A stretch of 64,000 bases of DNA, taken from positions 13,826,001 through 13,890,000 of the forward strand of contig CM065318.1 in NCBI GenBank assembly GCA_033032175.1, in the 5' to 3' direction. Of the stretch, positions 20,694-31,592 are shown in pieces (the first letter of the stretch is position 1; every line of letters begins with the position of its first letter). Position numbers and translations under genes: made by a program. The stretch is from Saturnia japonica (Eukaryota; Arthropoda; Insecta; Lepidoptera; Saturniidae). The notes under the pieces were generated by a model. It did not search any database, was not told where the DNA came from, and was given only the letters and a program-made list of their open reading frames with translations.

Positions 20694-21467
20694 TTAGTTG
20701 AGGGTTTCAGGAAGAACGACAGCGGGGGCGGGGATGATCGGAGTGCCGACGATCACTGGCTCGACGGGGATGATCGGAGTACCGATAATCACTGGCTCGA
20801 CGGGGATGATCGGAGTGCCGATTATGACGGGCTCAGGGACAATCTCGGGTGTTTCCACAACGATGACGGGCTCAGGAACAACTGAGGGCTGCTCAACAAC
20901 GATGACGGGCTCAGGGACAATCTCGGGCTGCTCAACTACGATCACGGGCTCGGGCTTGATCTCAGGGACAATGACGGGAGCTGGAGCCACGGGCGCGGAC
21001 TCAGCATTCACGTTCACGATGATCTGGACGAGGGGAGCGGGCTGGCCAGGGGCGATGGGGCCAATGACAACAGGGGAGGGAGCGACGGGGAAGTCAACGA
21101 TAGCGGGACCAACCGAGATAGGCTCGAAGGAGTCGACGATAGCGGGACCGACTGAAATGGGCTCGAAGGAGTCGACGATAGCGGGACCGACGGAAATGGG
21201 CTCGAAGGAGTCGACGATAGCAGGACCGACGGAAATAGGCTCGAAGGAGTCAACGATGGCGGGACCAACAGCAATAGGCTCAGGGTTGATGGCGGCGATG
21301 ATGGCCTCGAGCTGTTGCTCCAATAAAGCAGCGGTGGCGGGGTCAGTGCTGGGATGCTGGATGGCAGCGATTATAGCTTCCAACTCAGCAAGTTCATTCG
21401 AAACGGGCTTGACCGGGCTGGCAACAGCCACGGCGATGAGAGCTACGAATGCGACGAAGAATTTCAT
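20694..21467 (-). CDS. Secreted Pro/Val/Ile/Glu-rich repeat protein, gene C
   Basis: The protein has 257 residues from the ATG at 21467. The in-frame ATG at 21494 lies in the intron, upstream of the acceptor ttacag at 21480-21475. The leader exon is at 21861-21837 and the donor is AGCA/GTAAGT. Residues 1 to about 17 form the signal peptide (MKFFVAFVALIAVAVAS). Next comes a segment that gene B lacks, with an Ala/Ile-rich helical pattern repeated (LEAIIAAI at two places). Then come tandem 13-residue units with the core DSFEPISVGPAIV, a bridge ending in VVIGPIAPGQPAPLVQ, and Pro/Val/Glu repeats (VPEPVIVVEQP, PVIIGTPIIPVE). There are no cysteines. Function is unknown. A highly repetitive secreted protein of this kind suggests a structural extracellular role, by inference. 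It is the longest member of the cluster and lies beyond the LINE. Confidence 0.88.
   Translation of the reverse strand: MKFFVAFVALIAVAVASPVKPVSNELAELEAIIAAIQHPSTDPATAALLEQQLEAIIAAINPEPIAVGPAIVDSFEPISVGPAIVDSFEPISVGPAIVDSFEPISVGPAIVDSFEPISVGPAIVDFPVAPSPVVIGPIAPGQPAPLVQIIVNVNAESAPVAPAPVIVPEIKPEPVIVVEQPEIVPEPVIVVEQPSVVPEPVIVVETPEIVPEPVIIGTPIIPVEPVIIGTPIIPVEPVIVGTPIIPAPAVVLPETLN
21094..21262 (-). repeat. Tandem 39-base repeats in gene C
   Basis: The word acgatagcgggacc recurs every 39 bases, encoding units of 13 residues with the core DSFEPISVGPAIV. Gene B has a single related unit. Confidence 0.85.
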
Positions 21468-21836
21468 TTTTGATCTGTAACATAAAAATTTCAATGTCTT
21501 TTAATGGGCACATTAGGAAACATAAGAATTTGAATGTGTTAAACAAAAAAGGGCCCGACTTTGATAATTATTTGACTATTATGATGTGTAAGCAAGAGTT
21601 GCAGCAACATAGGATAGAGTTAATAACTTAGTTAAGAATAATGTACTATTACATCTTTTTTGTGAAGAATTATTCCAGTGGCAAGTTCACTTAAAAATGC
21701 CAAAAACAATTCTACTGAGATCAGGCAGCACCCAATTAATTATAATATAATTGTTTAAGACGCAGATTTTACAATCCCTACATTATAATTAAGTATTTAT
21801 TATGATAATGATTAAAATAAACAATTGTGTACTTAC

Positions 21837-21895
21837 TGCTGGTATTAGCTTTGATCAAACTGATATCGTTTCTGCTCAGTACCGGTGCTTTTATA
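21837..21895 (-). promoter_or_regulatory. Core promoter and leader exon of gene C
   Basis: TATAAAAG at 21895-21888, an ATCAGT initiator centred on 21861 (34 bases downstream), leader exon 21861-21837, then donor GTAAGT at 21836-21831. TATA spacing is canonical. The sequence differs from the promoters of the other family members. Confidence 0.7.
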
Positions 21896-22028
21896 CTATG
21901 AATAATAATATCTTATCGTATCTCGAATTAGGGAATATAACTGTTTTATGGTACAAATTGCTTTTATTTTATTGTAATTGTAATATGGTATAAAAGGATA
22001 ATTAATAATGCGTAATTTATATTACATA

Positions 22029-22504
22029 CTAGCTCTGCCCGCGGCTGCGCTCGCGTCGACTACAGAATGCCGTCGATCAAGTACACGCGCGAATCGTGTT
22101 ACCCCTGCTCCCGATTATATTGTGGGTGATCCTTAGAAAAATATGCTCAGGCTGACTTTTTTTGAATTATGTACTACATTAATTTGATATCTGTTATGGT
22201 TTACTCAGCGTAAGCCATTTTAGGGCAATTAAATCGTCATTATACCGAATTTATTTTTATTTGTGGAGAAATCATATTTATATATCTAAAACAAAAGTAG
22301 GCTAAGTTATGTACTCCTTATAACATCAGCTATCTACCATTGAAAGACCCGTCAAAATCAGTCTAACCATTTAGGGGATTGCCTACCCAAAACAAACAAA
22401 TAGACAGACAAAAATTTTAGAAATTGCTTTTTTGTTATAAGTATCGTATATACTTTCATATGTGTTAAGCAGACCAGACACTACAATTTTAGTAATTGTA
22501 TAGA
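22029..22504 (-). mobile_element. Helitron-like element, type A, copy 3
   Basis: It has type A ends: CTAG at 22032-22029 and TCTATACAATTACTAAAA at 22504 on the minus strand. It lies 170 bases upstream of the gene C promoter. Confidence 0.7.
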
Positions 22505-22985
22505 TTGTTCAAGAGTGGTCGTATATATATTTCCAATAAATTTTATTGTTAAATAAATATTTAATGGCAATTAAATATTTCATGTGAAAAACTAACATCA
22601 GGCTTTCCAGTTTACCTCTATATTATCTTAATGCATTATCTAATTTTAGAATATTGTACAAAAAGGTTTTTCTAAGAGAGAATTTTTCTAATTAAAAGTG
22701 TAATACTTTATAAGAAAAGTATAGTAGAAAAATTATTAAAAAATGTATTCCCATCTCCTAGCAAATTTTGAGTGGAAAATTTAAATTCAAACGATTTCTA
22801 ATATCTATTTACTTTTTCCTGTAGCACGGTAAAAAGAAAACAGGTACTGTACCTGATGGTAAGTATAATAACACTGTAGGATCCAAAAACAACGGTGACC
22901 ACCAAGAAATTGATGATAATCCATCCTCTTGGCAGGTGGATATACACTGACTGATCTTGAAACGCGACAAAACAAAAGAGAGTCA
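22505..22985. other. AT-rich spacer with repeat scraps
   Basis: A short SINE/LINE-like string (gtacctgatggtaagt) occurs near 22850. Nothing else is recognised. Confidence 0.35.
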
Positions 22986-23230
22986 CTGTAAGCCGAGTGT
23001 GAATGGAAACCTCGGAAGAGGAAGGCCTAGACGAAAGTTTCTCGGTCAAATCGGAGACTTTTCTCCAGAAAGGTCAGGTCAAGAGTACTCTAAACCGACG
23101 AGCATGCATGAAAAGAATTATCAATGTTGAAGAAGCGAAAGATGTATGCTAGGATCGTAGCAAATGGGAGGACGTGGTCTCTGCCTAGCCCGTAGGAAAT
23201 TAGGCGTGATTTATGTATGTATGTATGTTA
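22986..23230 (+). mobile_element. RTE-type LINE, 3' end fragment
   Basis: The fragment reads GRGRPRRKFLGQI, then in a shifted frame NVEEAKDV and RSKWEDVVSA, followed by a stop and a (ATGT)n tail. This matches the C-terminal end of RTE-like reverse transcriptase ORFs that finish in a short tetranucleotide run. It is frameshifted and 5'-truncated. Confidence 0.6.
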
Positions 23231-23293
23231 CGATTTTTATAATCATTGCGCGTCTTCTGTCGTCCACGTGAGCGTATCCGCGGGCACAGCTAG
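23231..23293 (+). mobile_element. Helitron-like 3' end fragment
   Basis: The segment ends ccgcgggcacagctag (CTAG at 23290-23293) before a T, the type A terminus. It has no matching 5' part. Confidence 0.5.
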
Positions 23294-23384
23294 TTACAAT
23301 TATATAAATTGTAGTTGTAGCAAACATAAATGTCAACTGATCAGATGCCTTAATGGCTAGAATTTGAAAATAAATTCCTTGTAA

Positions 23385-23708
23385 TCCTACTATAATAATA
23401 TAATAAATGTGAAAGTATGTATGTTTAGATGTTTGGATGTTTGTTACACAATCACGCTAAAATGGCTGAACAGATCTCAATGAAATTTGGCAGACAGATA
23501 GTCTATGACCTGAAATAACACATAGGGTATTTTTTATCCCGGTAAAAGTCATAGTTTAACAAGGGTTATCCTACAAATATAATAAATGGAAAGTTTCTTC
23601 GTTTGTTACTCAATCACGCAAAAACGGCGATTTTTTAATCTTGTCGTGTTCTGTGATCAGTCTGTATATATCCAATAATACGCAGACGAAGTCGAGGGTA
23701 CCAGCTAG
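23385..23708 (+). mobile_element. Helitron-like element, type D
   Basis: It starts TCCTACTATAATAATATAAT after an A and ends gggtaccagCTAG before a T at 23709. Inside are the motifs gaaagtatgtatgttt, caatcacg, and atcccggtaaaag, which are widespread in Lepidoptera. A degraded relative lies at 62715-62900. Confidence 0.6.
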
Positions 23709-23724
23709 TTAAATATAAGGGCGG

Positions 23725-23842
23725 GGCGGCTTGCACCAAAACCTTATTATCATATTTAAATCGTTAAACCAGATTAAATATTGCCAGTTGCATACATTTT
23801 GATACAACTAAACCGAAATTAACTTTTTTGGTGCAAGTCGCC
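23725..23842. repeat. Short foldback element (MITE-like)
   Basis: The inverted ends GGCGGCTTGCACCAAAA (from 23725) and TTTTTTGGTGCAAGTCGCC (to 23842) enclose about 80 bases. No target duplication is certain. Confidence 0.55.
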
Positions 23843-25104
23843 TTTAATCATATAGCCTCATTCTAATAATTTTTTTCCTTTAATAGTCACATTTCTCCCT
23901 GCAATCTAAATGAAATATTGTTAATATATTTTAAAAAAATCCATAATCTAAAGGAGTGTCTACGCGTCATGGTTATACATTTTGTACCAACGTTTATTGA
24001 CAATAAAAATATAATACCTTCATAAGACAGGAAATACTTTAAGTCAAATTATCAATGATAAGAACTCAAGCGTATCGGCAGCAATCGGTAGTTAACATTA
24101 CAATACGTCCTATCAGTTTACGGTCATCAGCTGACAGACTGCGCCGTGAGTAAAAATAAACTACGTGAGGACGAGTCGCTAGTTTATTTAATTTACATAT
24201 TTTAATATAAATTAATTATTCATATAATATTCTAATTAATGTTAAAACTACTTAGAATAAACTCCCACCCTGTATATGTACGTGCAAAAACACTCAAAAT
24301 CGTAAAAAAAATATTTGCTCAAGTCAGAATCTCCGTATCAACGAAATGTAATTAGGGCAAAGCGAGGATTTTGCTCTGGGGCCAGGGAAGGGAAAACTAA
24401 TGTAAAGCTATTTTTTACACTCTCTTGGCAATATGATTCTGTTCCTGATGGTAAGAAGTACCCGTTGAAAACTGACCTTTATATTTTGAAATCACCTGCA
24501 CATCATAAATGTAAAATGATTATGGTATGATGTTAATGTGATATCAAACTTAGGTCACGTAATAACCGGGTACGGTAGGCACAGTTTAAAAACAACGGCA
24601 ACCTTCGGTGAAGACTCTACCGACAGTCATCGACGTCATGCCGTCCTGCTGAAATACCTAACTCTTCAAGCCTCGTTATATGAAGGAATGAAAACGTTGA
24701 CTGGAAGACCATTCCAAATTTGCACGATTACCAAACGCTTACTAACAATACTAACACTTTGGTAGGGAGAGAGGGGCAGCTGCCCCATGCTCGTACTTGA
24801 CTACCCATGGTCAACGAAATAATCGCAAGCGACCATAAATAGGTACTCTACCTTCCCGCTCGCCATATTATAACGTTTGTTCTTCGGCGCTAATATAACC
24901 CTAGTTTGGGTAACTCTAGATGTTAGCCGACATTTCCACAGTACACTTTGTGAAACATATTTTGCCCTTGTTCGGGATTTGAATGAAGACCCTCCCACGA
25001 CCGAATGTTCGGGGTAGACCGTATCTTCCGCCAGTTAGTCCACCTCTTCCTTGAGTAGGCTTTTGGAGGACCTATATTTCACATCACACAGACATCATAA
25101 TATG
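23843..25104. other. Spacer without recognised gene
   Basis: The stretch at 24315-24765 has short open frames and is less AT-rich, but shows no family motif. Nothing else was seen. Confidence 0.4.
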
Positions 25105-25196
25105 TGGGGCATTCCACGTGAAGCGGACAGGTAAAAAATTACTAAAATCGGAAACATTAACATTTTTTACCTGTCCGCTTCACTTGGAATGCCCCA
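25105..25196. repeat. Near-perfect 35-base hairpin
   Basis: The arm at 25105-25139 (starting tggggcattccacgtg) and the arm at 25162-25196 are reverse complements with one mismatch, around a 22-base loop. It is probably a tiny foldback transposon. The stem length would also suit small-RNA processing. Confidence 0.8.
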
Positions 25197-25475
25197 TGTG
25201 TAACATTTATAGAAATATGATGTCACATTAAGGTAACGTGATAACTGGGATGCCTATGATCGATGGAAAATCGTCTGCTAGTCGTCCCGGTTGGTCTTTA
25301 ATCATCAATTCCCATCAGGATGACATTGGTTTTATCAAGCTATTATATAAAACAGTCACTGAGATATTGTAAACTGTTTTTTCTATCTTTTATTTGACGG
25401 AGATCGAAGAAAATAAACGAAGACGGAACGCCATGTGCCAGCAATTAAACCCTTGAAACTCTTAAGATGCAGTAA
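25197..25475. other. Spacer
   Basis: Nothing recognisable was seen. Confidence 0.35.
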
Positions 25476-25499
25476 ATGCATTATTATAATGTAGCATAT

Positions 25500-25664
25500 T
25501 TAGCTGAGTCTGTGGATTCCAGTGTGCAGGTAGATGACTTCTCGAAAGCTTTTGATACAGTTAATCATGATATTCTAATTAAAAAATGTCAAGTTATGGG
25601 TTGGCGGAAATTGTTACCGTGGCTTTCTTCTTACTTAAAAACCGACAATCAGAAAAATCATTAA
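25500..25664 (+). pseudogene. LINE reverse transcriptase fragment
   Basis: The translation contains VQVDDFSKAFDTVNHDILIKK, the reverse transcriptase block with the first catalytic Asp, and then WLSSYLK. Only about 50 codons remain and both sides are lost. Confidence 0.65.
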
Positions 25665-25796
25665 ATAATTAATAGTATTATTTTAACCATGTAGGTATTT
25701 ATTTTTGATTATATAGACGTTTATATAATTAAAGCAATTTTTATTATGTTTCTTTAACATCATGACTTAAATTAAGATTGTTTTATCTATCTATAA

Positions 25797-26540
25797 CTAG
25801 CGACCCGCCCCAGCTTTACACGGGTGCGGTAAACAGAGTGGTCTGTTTTATGTTTAAAAATCATGATTGCAAGTTTATCGCTTTAGTATTTATAACTTCA
25901 TAGTTACCAAAAGTGCGCTTAATTCGCGACGTGTAAGTCAATATAGGTGCGGAGTGCCAGTTAACTGTTTCGCTGCGAGTGATTTTTGGTTGCGTGTAAT
26001 TTTGAATCTGTTATATCTTCTACGACTTCGGTATTCGTTTAAATGATAAAATGTAAATAGCTGTTTCGATCTACATTAAATGTTTAAGGTCACTAAAATA
26101 TTTATGTGGATAAGGATTACATAATACTAAATTAGAGAAAATAGCTTCGCAAATAACCTAATATTTTCAATAAATATTTTAAAAATAAAAGTTCTTAGGT
26201 TTAAAATTGTTACTGTGTGTCCAACGTTAGGAGATAGACATATGCCATCGCAGATTTTTCTTTATGCTTTTTAAAGAACTACAATTCTTTAGAACATTAT
26301 TCTGATGTACATGTATCTCATAAGGCTTAGCCAGAGTAAGCGATGTAAGCGCCCGAAATTCATTTTTTGACGACTTGATTAGAAAACATTGTATTTTCCG
26401 TGCTACACAAAAACTTCATTGTCATGTATTAAATAAGCAAACTTCCGTAAAAAATAATCTAAATGATAGTGAAAACCGTATAAATATCCGTTGCGTGGAT
26501 TTTTATACCATGTATTGATACTGATTTGAAATTTTATGTT
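25797..26540 (-). mobile_element. Helitron-like element, type B, copy 2
   Basis: It ends in CTAG (25800-25797, minus) and aligns with 2905-3690 along most of its length (ggagatagacatatgccatc, gtaagcgatgtaagcgcccg). The 5' limit is approximate. Confidence 0.55.
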
Positions 26541-27979
26541 ATACTTAATGGTTTTTTTTTCTATATCCTAATAATATTTTAGGTATATTTTTATTTTAAC
26601 CATTAATTTATCTGATTTTATACATGCTGAGATTGGCTATATAATCTTGTTACTGTATTTGTTATTATTTAAGTGTGTATTTTTTAATGAATGATTGTTG
26701 TCAATCCTATAGATCCGTAAAAATAAAGCAATCCCATAAATTTTAAAATATATATTTACTATAATTACAATCCATTTAATGGAATTTTACATGCTTTACA
26801 ATTTATTTAAATCGAACTTTCCAAACATTTTAGAATTTATAGTAAACACATGACAATATTCAATAAAGCATTAAGCAATATATATTATTATAGTAATTCG
26901 TAATCAATTAATTAAACATATTTCTTGCCATAGTAAGGGCTGTGTTTTGAAATAATAAATATTTATTACATAGTTTGGGCGTTAATATGAATACTGATTG
27001 ATTAAATTTGTATCTTTTTAAATTTAATTATGTAGATATGTTAAAACGTTTATTTTTGAATAATTATTTATTTAATAAATACAAATACTGAATAAAGTTA
27101 CAATACTATTATAGTTCTGTAACCTAATTGTAAAAAAATTAACATCTTTTTTCAATTGAATTGTAATGAAATATTAACAACAAAGATGATAAATAATCCT
27201 TCAGAAATTATTTACTTATACAAATGACTACTATATAATAATACATTTAAATTCAAACATAATTATGTGAGTGGGTAGATATAATCATAACATAATTATC
27301 ATGTAAAAATACTTACTATGCATAAAGTCATTTGCAACCTTTTCACGTTTTTCTTTAAAGCAAATATATTGTGAGTTTTACAAATCCTATTTTTACATTA
27401 TCATTCTCATTCTTATTGTTAACATTTTAATAATAATCTGTTTTCATATGTAAGTCTTCTAAATGCATTGGAATACAATGACTAGAGATGTTAAACACAT
27501 TTTTCCATTTTTACCATTTCTTCATTTAATCTGAGGTAGGCAAATATTGTTAATATGTTGATCATCATAAAATTCAAATACTAATCATCCACACACATAT
27601 TTCTTTTAATCTACTAAATAAAAAATATAGTATTCATAATTTATGTACTTATTTTATAACTTTCATCATGTAATTTGTTATAATGATCAACATTTTAATT
27701 TAGTTATGCTAGTATTAAAAAGACAATTAGTAGACAATTTTATTGACATATAAAATCATCTCTATATTTAAGTATAGTACTTAATTATAATTTATTACAT
27801 ACATGTATCTAACATATTCTGATAACATATGTACTTTGAACCTAAACAAAGTTCATTATACCAAACTAAATAGGGATGATAAATAATTATTCTACATATG
27901 ATAAATATATAAACCAATGTGACCTATTACCAGCTCTTACACCAAATACAACAACCAAATGAAACCTTTAAAAAATATA
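26541..27979. other. Very AT-rich stretch, probably includes the HMGS 3' UTR
   Basis: No repeat or coding signal. The part nearest 27979 should be the 3' UTR of the HMG-CoA synthase gene; minus-strand AATAAA candidates occur near 27790. The exact end cannot be fixed. Confidence 0.4.
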
Positions 27980-29353
27980 TTATATTTTCCTATCATATGT
28001 ACGTCGTCTTAAATCATCAATCATTACAAGATAATACGTTCCAGGGAATAATGCTTCTATTGGACCTGATGGTTTATAAGGTGCGGTGTGATAATTTTTT
28101 GTTCTAACATCCATTATTTCTGAGAACTTACTGGGTTCAACGCATTCTCTTTTATCCAGCAAGGATACCGTTTCATGTAGAGAATTAATCATTATTTCTA
28201 ATTTGGAGCCAGCACTTACATCATTGCATATATTTATTGAATACATTGTAGAAGCAAGCCCTGATCCATAAGAGAATAAACCGAATTTTTTTCCAATTAA
28301 TTGTTCTGGGGATTTGCTTATGAGGTATGAAACTAGACCACCATATAACGATGGTGTATACATGTTCCCAATATTACGAGCGATGTGTAGTGAAGGTTTT
28401 GTTTTCACTTCAAATAAAGATGAACTGTAGGTTATAAATGCTTTCTCTACATCCCTGTCAAAGTAGGTGCTTTCCAATTTTCTATCACTGAACTCCAACA
28501 GTCCAGGAAACTGTGTTTCACGTTCCTCAGGTGATGCATTTAAAAAGTCATTAAAACAAACTCTTGCAAGAGATTTTTGCACAAGTTTGCTATATGGACA
28601 GTGAAATAACATTCCATCAAGAGTCAACAATCCTTTGAAATCAGGGTTTACCTTTTTTCTCATTTTCTTACAGAATAAATTGTAGCAATTATCTAAAGCA
28701 TTGAGGTAGCATTGGATTGAGAGTTTTCCATCAAAATAAGGAAATTCTGAGGCTAAATCTGGCTTATAAAAATCATATGCATGTGTCATGTATGAAGCTC
28801 TTACACCACAATCAAATACTAAAGGGGCATCAGGCCCTATCAACATTGCTACTGCTCCGGCTCCACCTGTTGGCCTTGCAGGACCTTTACCATAAACAGC
28901 TATATCACCAGCAACAACTATAGCCTTTCTTCCATCCCATGATGAAGATTCCACCCAATTGATAGCGTTGAGGAGAGCTGCTGTACCTCCATAACATGCA
29001 TTAGTTGTATCAAGACCTTCAATATCGGTAGCACCTTCTTTAGCAAATAAGGTCATGAGGACAGTCTTAACACTTTTACTTTTATCAATAATAGTCTCTG
29101 TACCTACTTCCAGACGACCAATGTCATGTAAATTTATATTATTCTTTTCAATGAGCCGATGCAAGACAGTTAAACAAATGGAATTAATATCTTCCCTGTC
29201 TGAGCAGAATCCCATTTTATGTTGGCCTAGGCCGACGGTGTACTTTCCAGTAGACACTTCATCAAACTTCTCCAATTCTGTTTGATCAACGTATTGCGAC
29301 GGAAAGTATAACTCCATAGCCAGTATGCCAACGTTTTCAACTCTATTTGTCAT
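27980..29353 (-). CDS. Hmgs: Hydroxymethylglutaryl-CoA synthase, cytosolic
   Basis: The enzyme condenses acetyl-CoA with acetoacetyl-CoA to HMG-CoA in the mevalonate pathway, which in insects feeds juvenile hormone, dolichol and ubiquinone rather than sterols. The 457-residue frame is complete and uninterrupted. The catalytic residues are in place: Glu86 in EVGTETI, Cys120 in TNACYGGT, and His251 in LFHCPYSKL (human Glu95, Cys129 and His264). [21 protein letters not shown] and the C-terminal [12 protein letters not shown] block are typical of the family. There is no mitochondrial leader, and the start at [10 protein letters not shown] matches cytosolic enzymes. The whole coding region is one exon. 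A possible 5' UTR acceptor (aaatcag) stands 4 bases before the ATG. Codon use is ordinary for the window and nothing suggests inactivation. Confidence 0.97.
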   Translation of the reverse strand: MTNRVENVGILAMELYFPSQYVDQTELEKFDEVSTGKYTVGLGQHKMGFCSDREDINSICLTVLHRLIEKNNINLHDIGRLEVGTETIIDKSKSVKTVLMTLFAKEGATDIEGLDTTNACYGGTAALLNAINWVESSSWDGRKAIVVAGDIAVYGKGPARPTGGAGAVAMLIGPDAPLVFDCGVRASYMTHAYDFYKPDLASEFPYFDGKLSIQCYLNALDNCYNLFCKKMRKKVNPDFKGLLTLDGMLFHCPYSKLVQKSLARVCFNDFLNASPEERETQFPGLLEFSDRKLESTYFDRDVEKAFITYSSSLFEVKTKPSLHIARNIGNMYTPSLYGGLVSYLISKSPEQLIGKKFGLFSYGSGLASTMYSINICNDVSAGSKLEIMINSLHETVSLLDKRECVEPSKFSEIMDVRTKNYHTAPYKPSGPIEALFPGTYYLVMIDDLRRRTYDRKI

Positions 29354-29500
29354 TTTTCTGATTTAAAAAAGTTTAATTAAACAAATAAAACTATCTTCAC
29401 GTGTGATCCGAACAAGAGTACCGGCGTCAACTGATATTGTGGATGTCGTATCGTGTAGAACGTCTACGCGCCTTGCTGTCGACGTCACCACTCACCACGC
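29354..29500 (-). promoter_or_regulatory. Probable HMGS promoter and leader
   Basis: A GC-richer island (29420-29530) lies just upstream of the start. It has an ATCAGT initiator at 29435-29430, a CACGTG E-box at 29398-29403 within the leader, and a TGACGTCG CRE-like site near 29480. There is no TATA box. E-boxes are bound by SREBP-type and bHLH factors, but a regulatory link here is inference. Confidence 0.45.
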
Positions 29501-29530
29501 TACCGGCTCAATCACACCGCATACCGTTGA

Positions 29531-30384
29531 CCTATTACCATTACCATATATCAATAACTAACTTTCTTGCGTTCTTATGTGAATAAAGAAGTAGGTAGGT
29601 ACTTAAGTGTTGTGGTATCAATTTAAATGAATGTCACGATCAACTTACACAAGAACAATGGATGATTATAATTCTCATGTAGCAATAATGTCTGTAGGTA
29701 AATAAGTTAATTTATGCCATATAAAATACTATATTCGGTACAAATACAACGGTACAGAACGCGATACGAGACAAATTTCTAATTTTCTTTTTGACAATTG
29801 ACATCTCAACTAGGGGTGAGGCGTATTAATTATCTGAACAGGTTATAATAACAAGTATTTACAAGTAACAGTTTGGACCTGTTATCTAATAATAGAAAAA
29901 GCTGTTACTAAATACTAGGATGTTCCACATAATAGTAAGGCGTATTTATGGGATCAGATACAAAAAAAAACAAATGTTTTCTGAGTAACAGCTCGTAACT
30001 GTTGCCTCTAAAACGAACAGGCAGAGAGAGTTACTGTTTCAGTTTGGAACATGATTTTCTGTGTTCTATCGTAAGGATGTTTATTATAAATCTTTGATTG
30101 ATGGTTTGATGGATTGATTGATTGATGGATGGATTGATTGAATTATACCATATATGTTATTTTATTATAGGTTATGCTAATAGTGCATACAATTTGGAGT
30201 TGCCGATCTATACTTAACTATGATTACAAGTGTTTTTATTTAATTTTATTTTTATTTTAATATTTTAAGAAAACTTACAGCTAAGTACTTATTTAAGTTA
30301 CATGTATAAATTAATGAAGGCCATTTACAAGTTTTCACATATAATTATGTACTTATATAAATAAAGTAGACAGAAGAACACAAA
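29531..30384. other. Spacer with a GATT/GATG microsatellite
   Basis: A tetranucleotide run (gattgattgatggatgg) lies at 30096-30140. A short plus-strand ATG frame followed by GTAAATAAG at about 29660 is too weak to call. Nothing else was seen. Confidence 0.4.
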
Positions 30385-31592
30385 AATATTAACAAAAGAA
30401 ATAAGAATTCAAAAGAGCTTTCAACTTCAGCACAGTTGTGTCAAATATATCAACGTCCAAATCACTAACCAATTTATTCATACTGCTGCTTACTCGAATG
30501 AAATAGGAATTTTCTCTGTAGGTAGTTCTAACAATAGAACTATAAAGTATGTTAGGGTTTCTAAAAGATGCTGCCGGTACACGTAGGTTAATTTTGCTCA
30601 GTATTTCCGAACAGTCAATTAGGCCATTGAGTATACACAAAAGATATGATACATCAGCTATTTCTCTTCGTGTATACAGGGGGAGCATATGAATTTTTTT
30701 ACAGCGCGATGTGTAATCTGGTACAATTATTTCAGATTTAAACTGTAGGAAACGAAGAAACCGCTTTTGTATTTTCTCAATGCGTGTGATATATATATTA
30801 TAATTGGGTTTCCAGACTTGAGATGCGTATTCAAGATGTGTTCGAACAAAAGAACAATAAAGATTTGTAAAAGTTGTAACACATTTAAATTCATTGGATG
30901 AAAAAATAACACCTAAATCTCTAACAGCATTAACTCATGATAATTTAGTATTTTTAAGAAAGTAATTGTGCAGAATCGGATTGAGTTTACGGGTATATGT
31001 GATAACTTAACATTTCGCGATATTTAAATCTAATTTATTTAGAGTACAATAATTCTGAAACTTATCTAAATTATATTGAATACGAACTACATCGGAAAAA
31101 GTTTTAACAGGACATATAATTTTAAGGTCATCAGCGTAGAGAAGAATTTTGCAAGTGGTAAAACAGGATGGTATATCATTAATAAAAATGTTAAAGAGCA
31201 GAGGATCCAATAAAGATCCCTGAGGAACTCCTGAAGGGATATGCATCGGCGAAGATGTATAGCCATATAGAACTACAGTTTGGCATCTGTTCTTGACATA
31301 AGATGAAAACCACCTAAACAAATTACCCCGAATCCCTATATATCTCAGCTTGCAAAGCAGGATTTCATGATCTATCCTGTCAAATGCTTTACTGAAATCA
31401 GTATAAATTACATCTACCTGGGCAGGCTCTGACATGTAGTAAGTTATGTAATCACTAGACAGGATAAGATTTTATGTAGTAGATCTTCCTTTTACAAAGC
31501 CATATTGCCGATCGTTAAGGGAATGTTTAAGAGAAGGATAAAGTTGATTGAAAACTACTTTTTCGAATACTTTAGAAAAAATGCAAAGTTTG
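30385..31592 (-). pseudogene. LINE ORF2 remnant (reverse transcriptase and C-terminal part)
   Basis: The minus-strand frame contains FEKVVFNQLYPSLKHSLNDRQYGF, then DVIYTDFSKAFDRIDHEIL, PSGVPQGSLLDPLLFNIFIND and LLYADDLKIICPV. After a stop at about 31007 come DLGVIFSS, HLEYASQVWKPNYNIYI and a terminal ALLNSYFFC near 30389. These are RT blocks followed by the C-terminal region of a CR1/jockey-like ORF2. Several stops break it, and the endonuclease is missing. Confidence 0.75.

Noticed and set aside
20698..21480. 260-codon open frame on the plus strand opposite gene C
   Set aside because: Antisense shadow of the Pro/Val repeats; the minus strand has the TATA box, leader exon and signal peptide.
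29659..29710. Short plus-strand ATG frame followed by GTAAATAAG, as a first exon divergent from HMGS
   Set aside because: The donor is weak and no second exon was found.
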